Source: Candidatus Aenigmatarchaeota archaeon
GTDB taxonomy: Archaea > Aenigmatarchaeota > Aenigmatarchaeia > JACPZZ01
Direction of reading: 5' to 3'
Assembly (NCBI GenBank): GCA_016202815.1
Contig: JACQNZ010000006.1
Location: forward strand, 1-64,000
Length of the DNA stretch: 64,000 nt
Below are positions 1-7,271 of this stretch, one piece after another. The notes under the pieces are model-generated. The model searched no databases. It had not been told where the DNA came from and was given only the letters and a program-made list of their open reading frames with translations. The position numbers were made by a program, and so were the translations under genes. Numbering within the stretch: position 1 is the stretch's first letter; each line of letters begins with the position of its first letter.

Positions 1-138
1 TCCGCCCGGCGGGATTGAAATGACCTTGCTCGTCTGGGCGGACATGACCCCGCTAAACCACGCGTAAGAAATTCCAACCAAACCGACCGTGATCAGCAGC
101 AACATAACGAGCGCTATTACCGGGGTAATGGCTTTCAT
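1..138 (-). CDS. Type IV pilin-like/secreted protein N-terminus (truncated by window edge)
   Basis: Reverse complement reads MKAITPVIALVMLLLITVGLVGISYAWFSG..., the same N-terminus as the LamG pilin-like proteins at 16470 and 36595. Confidence 0.75.
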   Translation of the reverse strand, partial: MKAITPVIALVMLLLITVGLVGISYAWFSGVMSAQTSKVISIPPGG

Positions 139-358
139 GATTTAGTATTGTCCTTAGGCTGTTAAAAATTAGGGATGATGGGAGGCGGATTGGCAATTCG
201 TGAAGCCGATGCTAATTGGAACAGTCCGATGGAAAGGACAAGGGAGGCGGTCAAGGCTTGTCGGTGTTCGTCCATCCTGATGGAAGGAAAGTAGTTATAC
301 TGTATCACAGCTGGTAAAATAAAAAGAATTGGCGGGGGCCGGGTTTGATTCAATGGAT

Positions 359-1282
359 TCACACCGAAAATTCAAATTCTTCCATGTGTTCGATTATTAA
401 ACCTGCAAAAGGTTTGAGATTCCCTTTGTTGCCCGCTTCAAGCGCCTCGTAATACCTTCCTTTCCGCTTGTTCTGTATGTTTACCATTGGAAGGTTGTTC
501 TTCTTTAAAATAAAATTCAATAGAAGCCTTCCAACCCTTCCATTGCCGTCGCGGAAAGGGTGTATAGACTCGAAAGCGTGGTGGAAGTATGCTGCTACTG
601 CAACCGGATGGTACCTTTTCTTGTTTGCCCTGTACCATATCATCAGGCGCTTGAACTCGTTTTCAACATTTCCGGGCCTGGGGGGCGTAAACGTAGCGCC
701 CCTGACATAGACCTGCACATCCCTGAATTTTCCCGCGTGTTTCCAGAGGATGTTGTGCATGAGCAATCTGTGCAGTTTCAGCACAAACACCTTGCTGATG
801 TCGCCGGTGTAACGCATCATGTAATCAAATGCGTCCCTGTGGTTCTGGACTTCATTGATCTCCCGGATGGTTTTGCCTTCCGGGACGACCTTGTCAAAGA
901 GTATCAGGGCAGTCTCCTGCAGCGTTACTGTGGATCCCTCGATCGCGTTTGTGTCGTACGTGAATTTGGTTACGAAGTTTTCGTAGCGGTTCTTATGCAT
1001 CATTGCATCCCGCCGTCTTTTCAGGTAAAGGCCTTTTATCTCTATTATTCTGCCCCCCTGCTCCGCGGAAACCAGGTCCATTAACGGGTCTTCTGATTTT
1101 TTTGTTTCAGTGACCTTCTTTGTCAGTTCCGGTTTCCTCAGAGCCACACGGCGCTTTAGTTCGGCCTTTTCAAGGTCTTTGCCTATGTAAATTCTCTCCT
1201 TTTTCCACTTACCGCCTTTTCGCAGATTTGTAACTATGTAGAAATACGTCCCGCTTTTTTTCCTTTGCCTTTCCACGTACAT
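359..1282 (-). CDS. Fic-domain protein (putative AMPylator) with N-terminal inhibitory-type motif
   Basis: HPFRDGNGRVGR Fic motif; TNAIEG matches the (S/T)xxxE(G/N) inhibitory motif. Confidence 0.93.
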   Translation of the reverse strand: MYVERQRKKSGTYFYIVTNLRKGGKWKKERIYIGKDLEKAELKRRVALRKPELTKKVTETKKSEDPLMDLVSAEQGGRIIEIKGLYLKRRRDAMMHKNRYENFVTKFTYDTNAIEGSTVTLQETALILFDKVVPEGKTIREINEVQNHRDAFDYMMRYTGDISKVFVLKLHRLLMHNILWKHAGKFRDVQVYVRGATFTPPRPGNVENEFKRLMIWYRANKKRYHPVAVAAYFHHAFESIHPFRDGNGRVGRLLLNFILKKNNLPMVNIQNKRKGRYYEALEAGNKGNLKPFAGLIIEHMEEFEFSV

Positions 1283-1289
1283 GCATAAC

Positions 1290-1334
1290 TTATGGGCACA
1301 CGTAAATATTAATACGATTCGGGTGTGCCCATAA
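1290..1334. promoter_or_regulatory. 12-bp perfect inverted repeat flanking the likely fic TATA box
   Basis: TTATGGGCACAC (1290-1301) / GTGTGCCCATAA (1323-1334); AT-rich TATTAATATTTA between. Confidence 0.55.
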
Positions 1335-1346
1335 AATAAAAAGAAT

Positions 1347-1513
1347 TAGCGAGGGCTGGATTTGAACCAGCGGCCTCCGGGTCACTTAGACTGTCTCCGG
1401 TTTCTTTTCCGTTGACGCTTTTCTTTTTCAAAAGAAAAGGGTCATATGAGCCCGACGAGCACTCCAGGCTGCTATAAGGAACTTGAAATCGCATTTCAAA
1501 TTACTACCTCGCT
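1347..1513 (-). tRNA. tRNA-iMet(CAT) with two introns (1474-1503, 30 nt, D-stem; 1383-1444, 62 nt, anticodon loop 37/38)
   Basis: Exons joined: AGCGAGGTAG+AGCAGCCTGGAGTGCTCGTCGGGCTCATA+ACCCGGAGGCCGCTGGTTCAAATCCAGCCCTCGCTA (75 nt); A1-U72 pair and GGG/CCC anticodon-stem pairs are initiator hallmarks; intron 1 forms a 10-bp hairpin. Confidence 0.88.
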
Positions 1514-1580
1514 AACTGGAGTTCTATGTTAATAGACTAATTATAACTTAAATAAACAAATTATGGGTTGACCGGGGTGA

Positions 1581-2298
1581 TTGTATATAGTACTAACTTT
1601 AGGGATCGATGAAGCTGGGAGTGGGCTGTAAGTTCTGCTTTAGCCTCCCAAAAGGTGCTGTCATCGGCCCGTTAGTCGTCTGTGGCGCTGTGTTCGACGA
1701 ATCTGATCTGCCGAAACTGAAGGAGCTGGGAGTGAAGGATTCCAAATTACTTTCGCCGCCGCAGCGTGAGCGTTTGCGTGCCGGAATAGAGAAACTGGCA
1801 AAGGCCATCATAATCGAAAAGTTGCAGTCGTGGGACATCGACATAAGCCGCGGCAGCGGGACAGACCTCAACAGGCTCGAAACCCTGAAGTTTGTAAGCA
1901 TTGTGAACAGGGCGTTTGAAAGCCTGAGGGTCGGCAAGGTGGTCATAGACGCCCCTGACCCAAATCTGCCCAAATTCCGCTTAATGCTTGCCAGCCTGAT
2001 CAGGCGCGACAGCCTTGAAATGGTAGTCGAGCATCACGCAGACTTAAACCATATCGAGTGCTCCGCTGCGTCCATTATAGCGAAAACGGAAAGGGACTCC
2101 GACATCGAAAATTTGAAAACAAAGTACGGCGACTTCGGCGCAGGTTATCCGTCAGACCCGAAATGCGTGGAATGGCTGAAAAACCAGCTTGAACTCGGCA
2201 AATTACCGGACATCGTGCGCCACAGCTGGGACACGGTCGCGGTTTTGAAGGACAGGAAGCTGCAGAAAAGCCTGGAAAAATTCTTTGGAACGGGTTAA
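1581..2298 (+). CDS. rnhB: Ribonuclease HII, interrupted near its 5' end by a 31-nt insert (join 1581..1622,1654..2298)
   Basis: Spliced reading MYIVLTLGIDEAGSGAVIGPLVVCGAVFDESDLP...; the contiguous ORF from 1609 lacks the catalytic GIDEAG motif. Confidence 0.85.
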
Positions 2299-2376
2299 AG
2301 TCATCCATACAATGCAGCACAGGCCGAAGGATAACTTTATGAACAATAATTAACATGGTATTAATGTGATATTAAT

Positions 2377-2619
2377 ATGGTAAAGGCGATCGTAGACATA
2401 AGCGAGAAGGCTAACAGGGTGTTGAATATTGTAAAGGCAGAATACGGGTTGAAGGATAAGTCGGAGGCCATAAACAAGGTGGTTGAGAAGTTCGAAGAAT
2501 TTGGCATGGGAGAGGAGGTCCGGCCCGAATATATCAAGAAACTTAGGCGGATACAACGGGAGAAAACCATAAGGGTCGGAAGCGCGGAAGATTTCCGCAA
2601 AAGATACGGATTAGAATAA
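2377..2619 (+). CDS. DUF2683-like antitoxin of a type II TA pair
   Basis: 80-aa protein immediately upstream of a RelE-like toxin; ATTAAT-rich upstream region. Confidence 0.7.
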   Translation: MVKAIVDISEKANRVLNIVKAEYGLKDKSEAINKVVEKFEEFGMGEEVRPEYIKKLRRIQREKTIRVGSAEDFRKRYGLE

Positions 2620-2620
2620 A

Positions 2621-2884
2621 ATGTATACGGTCAGCAGCAGGCCGAAAATCGATGAGATATTCGGAAGGCTGGCAAAGAAAAACCCAAAACAACTGGGAAT
2701 CATATCAAAGAAGCTCGGCGAGGTTCTGCAAAACCCTTACAGGTTCAAACCTTTGGGCAACGTTATGAAAGGCTTCAGGCGGGTTCACATAGACAAGAGC
2801 TTTGTGCTGGTTTATTCTGTAGACGAGGAAAACAAGACCGTAATACTGGAAGACTTTGATCATCATGACAATATTTATCGGTGA
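2621..2884 (+). CDS. RelE/YafQ-like toxin
   Basis: 87 aa with ...RFKPLGNVMKGFRRVHIDKSFVLVYSVDEENKTVILEDFDHHDNIYR, RelE-superfamily pattern. Confidence 0.75.
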   Translation: MYTVSSRPKIDEIFGRLAKKNPKQLGIISKKLGEVLQNPYRFKPLGNVMKGFRRVHIDKSFVLVYSVDEENKTVILEDFDHHDNIYR

Positions 2885-2950
2885 TCTGCGGTGTTGGAAT
2901 TCCCTGGAAGTTTAAAGAAGTTGAGTGAATAACTATTCTCTGGTGTAATT

Positions 2951-3799
2951 GTGGTTAGGGACCTGTCGAAAGGGCTGTTCAGTCTTATCCGGCCGGTAAA
3001 CTGTGTGATGTCGGCAATAGCGCTGCCCGTGGCCTTTGTGTTTTTAACCGGATTCGACAGGCTCGCCGGCTTCGGGAAGGAGATGCTCATAGGGCCTGTG
3101 GTCGTTTTTTTCATGTGCGCAGGCGGCAACGCGCTTAATGACGTCGTCGACTTGAGGATAGACAGGATAAACAAGCCTTCGCGTCCCATACCGTCCGGGA
3201 TGATAACAAAAAAGCAGGCGTTTCTATTTTCTGTCCTGATGTTTTTGGCGTGCATAGCAGCGGCGAGCGTTGTGTCAAAAGTTTTCCTTGTCGCTGCCGT
3301 CACAGGCACTCTGGTACTCGGATTCTACGATATGTTTTCAAAATCATTGGGCGTTCTGGGCAACATGATCGTGTCATTGGTCATTGGGTCGCCGTTCATG
3401 ATAATCGGCATGGTCACGGGCGAGACGCACAGGGCGGTTTTTCTGGCCATTGCCGCCGCGGCTATAACGTTCGGCCGCGAGCTTGTGAAAAGTATCGAGG
3501 ATGTGAAGGGCGACCTTGTTGTCGGCAGGTTTTCACTGCCTGCGAAATACGGGAAAAGAAAAACCATGCTTGTTGCGTCAGCGTCGATTCTCGTGGGCTC
3601 TGTTTCACTGATATATTTGCGCGCGTTTTACGGCAACCTTTACCTGCTGTTTTTGATCCCGGCGCTGTACAAGTTTTCTTCTGCGATAATCCAGCCCGTT
3701 CGGATGACGCCGTCGAAGGCCGGAAAATTTTCAAAGGACATAAAGACAGGAAGCGCGATAACGATAATTGCACTTCTGGCCGGCAGCTTGTTCGTATAA
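2951..3799 (+). CDS. ubiA: UbiA prenyltransferase, probable digeranylgeranylglyceryl phosphate synthase
   Basis: NALNDVVDLRIDRINKPSRPIPSG UbiA motif, multi-TM; converges with GGGP synthase. Confidence 0.88.
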   Translation: MVRDLSKGLFSLIRPVNCVMSAIALPVAFVFLTGFDRLAGFGKEMLIGPVVVFFMCAGGNALNDVVDLRIDRINKPSRPIPSGMITKKQAFLFSVLMFLACIAAASVVSKVFLVAAVTGTLVLGFYDMFSKSLGVLGNMIVSLVIGSPFMIIGMVTGETHRAVFLAIAAAAITFGRELVKSIEDVKGDLVVGRFSLPAKYGKRKTMLVASASILVGSVSLIYLRAFYGNLYLLFLIPALYKFSSAIIQPVRMTPSKAGKFSKDIKTGSAITIIALLAGSLFV

Positions 3800-3805
3800 A
3801 AATCT

Positions 3806-3836
3806 AAACCGATGCCATACTAAATAGCATCGGTTT
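3806..3836. repeat. Family A hairpin between convergent ubiA and GGGP synthase genes
   Basis: AAACCGATGC-catactaaata-GCATCGGTTT; loop on minus strand TATTTAGTATG, flanked by CTA..AG. Confidence 0.75.
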
Positions 3837-3842
3837 TAGGCA

Positions 3843-4616
3843 TCAGACTTTCTCTTTTCCGGCCTGTTTTATCGCATCTGCCATCTTCTTGATCTTGTCA
3901 GGATCGCCGTTTAATTCAAATGCCGTACCGATATGTATGCCGTCAGCGCCCGCCCGGATGATTTCCCCGGCCTGCTCAGGCTGCCGCACGCCGCCCGCGT
4001 AAAAATACGGGACAGACAGGACATTGCTCACAGCCTTCACCAGCGCGGTTGGAGCGGGATCCGGTGCGCCCGAGCCTGAATCCGTCACTATCAGCCGCGC
4101 GCCCATGTACTCGCCCGCCAGCGCCGAGGCAGCGGCTAAGTCGGGCCTCGACCGCGGGACAAGGTTGGCGTTCGTTAACCATCCGACGGCCATGCCCGGT
4201 TCTAAAATCACATAACCTGTTGGTATGCATTCGATGCCGGCCTTTTTTGCAACAGGCGCGCCCTGTATCTGTGCTGTGGAACTCCAGTAATTGTCGCGGG
4301 AATTTATCAGGTACATGAAGTAAAGCGCATCGGCGTATTCCGTTATCGTTCCCACATTGCCTGGGAAAAGGACAACCGGAATGGAAACGTTTTCCTTTAT
4401 GATTTTCACTGTATTGTCAAGCACTTCGCCCTGCGCGCCTATTGTCCCGCCGACAAGTATTATGTCCGCGCCCGATTCCTCGGAAAGCTTCGCTATCCTG
4501 TCAGGTTTCTCGGGCACATTCTTGTCCGGGTCTATCAGAGTAAGCAGCAAAGCGCCTTCTTTCTCTATCTTGTCGTTAATGTAATTTTCAACCTTTCCCG
4601 GCTTCATGGTTCTCAC
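3843..4616 (-). CDS. Geranylgeranylglyceryl phosphate synthase (GGGP synthase)
   Basis: LLTLIDPDK, ILVGGTIG, VLFPGN, YFYAGGVR, GADGIHIGTAFE. Confidence 0.93.
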   Translation of the reverse strand: MRTMKPGKVENYINDKIEKEGALLLTLIDPDKNVPEKPDRIAKLSEESGADIILVGGTIGAQGEVLDNTVKIIKENVSIPVVLFPGNVGTITEYADALYFMYLINSRDNYWSSTAQIQGAPVAKKAGIECIPTGYVILEPGMAVGWLTNANLVPRSRPDLAAASALAGEYMGARLIVTDSGSGAPDPAPTALVKAVSNVLSVPYFYAGGVRQPEQAGEIIRAGADGIHIGTAFELNGDPDKIKKMADAIKQAGKEKV

Positions 4617-4701
4617 GCATCAATTTGGCAAGTGCCATTAAAAACCATAGGTGATGCAATGATTAATAAATGGGTAAAATGATGTATTCTTTGATATCCC
4701 G

Positions 4702-4941
4702 ATGACAGACGAGCAAAAGGCCGTTTTAATCGCCTTGGTAACAGGCCTGCTGGCCGGTTTCTTTTCAAAAAGCGCCGGCAGCGGCCTTGGTTTAATCGTC
4801 GGCGCAATTGCCGCGTACGCCTTAAGCAATCTGCAAAAAACGCTTTTCAGGGAGAAAAAACAGGGCTGGTCGGTTGGAAACGTGGTATCGCCTTATATTT
4901 TTACATGGATAATAACATGGATAATCCTGGTCAATATTTGA
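4702..4941 (+). CDS. Small membrane protein, possibly EMC6-like
   Basis: 79 aa with hydrophobic segments; family assignment tentative. Confidence 0.45.
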   Translation: MTDEQKAVLIALVTGLLAGFFSKSAGSGLGLIVGAIAAYALSNLQKTLFREKKQGWSVGNVVSPYIFTWIITWIILVNI

Positions 4942-5036
4942 AACGGTTTTTACAAAAAGGGAATGAAATGAAAGGTGTTGGGAAACCAAAAATGTTTTTG
5001 GGGTTCCTAAAGACCTTTTTACAAAAAGGGATTTAG
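4941..5036. repeat. Two-hairpin intergenic repeat upstream of aspS (family B)
   Basis: ccaaaaatgtttttgg...gacctttttacaaaaaggga; a half copy tttttacaaaaaggga occurs at 4946-4962. Confidence 0.7.
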
Positions 5037-5037
5037 A

Positions 5038-6348
5038 ATGGAACGGAATTACGCTGCAGAAATAACGCCTTCAATGGACGGCAATACGGTAAGCGTCTAC
5101 GGCTGGGTCGAGTCAATCAGGGATTTGGGCAGCTTGAAGTTCATCGTTCTGCGCGACATGAGCGGCACAATCCAGATGGTTGTGAAGAAAGGGGCGGTCG
5201 ATGAGAAGACAGCGGAAAAGATAGGCAGCCTGTCCCGCGAATATGCTGTAAAGGTGCGCGGGTTGGTGAAGAAAAACGAGAAGGCGGCAGGCGGCCGCGA
5301 GCTTTTACCAAAGGACGTTGAGATTGTCGCAGTCTCGGACACTAACTTTCCGACAGACATAACGGACAAGACAAAATCGCATCTCGACACGAGGCTGGAC
5401 TGGCGTCCTTTGGACCTGCGCAACGTTAAAAACGCAGCCATCTTCCGGTTGCAGTCAAAGATCGTAAACGCTTTCCATACTTTTTTCCACAGCCGCGGTT
5501 TCGTACACACGTTCACGCCATCGATAATGGGAAACCCGGCCGAAAGCGGGTCTGAGGTTTTTCCTGTCGTTTATTTTAACAGGCAGGCGTTTTTGCGCCA
5601 GGACCCGCAATTGCACCGTCAGCTGGCAGTGGCCGGCGGCCTGGACAAAATTTATGAGATCGGGCCCAGCTGGCGCGCTGAGTTAAGCCACACGCAAAAA
5701 CATTTGTGCGAGCACCGCACGTGCGCGGCCGAGATAGGTTTCATCGATAATGAATACGACGTGATAAAGCTCGAAGAGTCGCTGATAGTGCACATATTCA
5801 AGACGCTTTCGGAGACCGCAAAGGACGAACTGGACGCGCTTGGCGTAAGGATCACGGTTCCGAAATCGCCGTTCCCGGTGCTGGAGTTCCCGGAAATTTA
5901 CGGCATCCTCGAATCCTTGGGCAAAAAGTTAAAGCGCGGCGAGGATTTGGATACAGAATCGGACAAGCTGCTGGCAAAATACGTCATGGAAAAGTACAAT
6001 TCGGAGTTTTTCTTCGTGAACAAGATACCTTTCTCGATAAAGCCGTTTTACGTCATGCGCGACGGTAATTCGGATTACGCCCGCAGCGTCGACCTGTATT
6101 ATAGGGAAATCGAAATGTCTTCGGGCGGCCAGCGCGAGAACCGCTACGACCAATTGATGGGAAACATAAAGGAGAAAAAACTCGACGCTGCGGGCTTGGA
6201 ATGGTTCACGAAGTTCTTTAAATTTTCCGTCCCTCCCCACGGAGGTTTCTCAATAGGTATAGAGCGATTAACAAAACAAATTGCCGGCTTGGATAATGTT
6301 CGAGAAACCGTGTTATTCCCAAGAGACCCGGAAAGGCTGGTGCCGTGA
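5038..6348 (+). CDS. aspS: Aspartyl-tRNA synthetase (archaeal type)
   Basis: AESGSEVFPVVYFNRQAFLRQDPQLHRQ, GGFSIGIERLTKQIAGLDNVRETVLFPRDPERL. Confidence 0.95.
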   Translation: MERNYAAEITPSMDGNTVSVYGWVESIRDLGSLKFIVLRDMSGTIQMVVKKGAVDEKTAEKIGSLSREYAVKVRGLVKKNEKAAGGRELLPKDVEIVAVSDTNFPTDITDKTKSHLDTRLDWRPLDLRNVKNAAIFRLQSKIVNAFHTFFHSRGFVHTFTPSIMGNPAESGSEVFPVVYFNRQAFLRQDPQLHRQLAVAGGLDKIYEIGPSWRAELSHTQKHLCEHRTCAAEIGFIDNEYDVIKLEESLIVHIFKTLSETAKDELDALGVRITVPKSPFPVLEFPEIYGILESLGKKLKRGEDLDTESDKLLAKYVMEKYNSEFFFVNKIPFSIKPFYVMRDGNSDYARSVDLYYREIEMSSGGQRENRYDQLMGNIKEKKLDAAGLEWFTKFFKFSVPPHGGFSIGIERLTKQIAGLDNVRETVLFPRDPERLVP

Positions 6349-6491
6349 AAATAGAAATTAATATCGTTCAGGCCTTTCCCTTTCAAAAGGTTTCGCGCCT
6401 TTTGCCGATCCAAATGATTTTTCTATGAGTTTTGATTTCTTTTTTGATCCGGTATTGGATTGCGGCTCCATACAGATATCCGGCATTTGAG

Positions 6492-7271
6492 TCACTTAAA
6501 ATACGCAACCGCGTTCCTGAATAATTTTATCCCGTCCGGTTCCATGCCGTCCGCGAGTTCGCCGAGATTTCTTTTGAGTCTCGTGTATTGCGGGTTGTTA
6601 GTCGGATGGTTGTAGGCTTCGAAGTGCGGCATTGTCCCGAATATTCTTCCAGTCGTGTCGCATATGCCCGCGATCGCATCGACAGACCCGTTTGGGTTAT
6701 CAGGGAATTTCGCCGCAACGCGCCCGTTGCGATCGACGTATTGTATAGCCACCTGACCGTTCGCGCGCAGCCTTTGTAAGGCTTCATCGTCGCGCGTGAC
6801 GAATTTCCCTTCGCCGTGCCTTACTGGGAGATAAAGGCCGTCCAAATCTTTTGTGAAAACGCATCTTGAATCAGGATTAACCCGCAGACGCACCCAGCCG
6901 TCGTAGAAAAATCCGGAGTCGTTGTAAGTGAGCGTTGCATCGCGCTGCGCCCCGCTGCTGAATGCGCCCATCTTTATGAGTATCTGGAAGCCGTTGCAGA
7001 CCCCGTAAGTAAGCGTGTCCCTTTCGAAAAACCTGCGCATTTCGTCCCCGGCTTTTCCAAGCCTTTTAGCTGTCGCAACACCCGCGCCGAGGTCGTCGCC
7101 GTCTGAAAAACCGCCGCACAAAGCGAGCATCTGGAAATCTTCAAGGTCCACATCACCGTCTAACAATTCATAAAGCGTGGTTATTCTTGTTTTCGCGCCT
7201 GCTGCGCGCAGCGAATAATCCAGTTCTTTTTCAGTGTTTAATCCGTTGCCGGTTAAGATTAACGCCTTCAT
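6492..7271 (-). CDS. purQ: FGAM synthase glutaminase subunit
   Basis: MKALILTGNGLNTEKEL..., YGVCNGFQILIKMG; start overlaps purL stop (ATGA). Confidence 0.93.
   Translation of the reverse strand: MKALILTGNGLNTEKELDYSLRAAGAKTRITTLYELLDGDVDLEDFQMLALCGGFSDGDDLGAGVATAKRLGKAGDEMRRFFERDTLTYGVCNGFQILIKMGAFSSGAQRDATLTYNDSGFFYDGWVRLRVNPDSRCVFTKDLDGLYLPVRHGEGKFVTRDDEALQRLRANGQVAIQYVDRNGRVAAKFPDNPNGSVDAIAGICDTTGRIFGTMPHFEAYNHPTNNPQYTRLKRNLGELADGMEPDGIKLFRNAVAYFK

Noticed and set aside
1309-1494. 61-aa ORF overlapping the tRNA-iMet locus
   Set aside because: The region is explained by an intron-containing tRNA; the peptide has no recognisable features
1609-2298. RNase HII starting at ATG 1609 as given in the ORF track
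   Set aside because: This start omits the catalytic GIDEAG motif, which is present upstream in another frame; a spliced or frameshifted gene explains the data better
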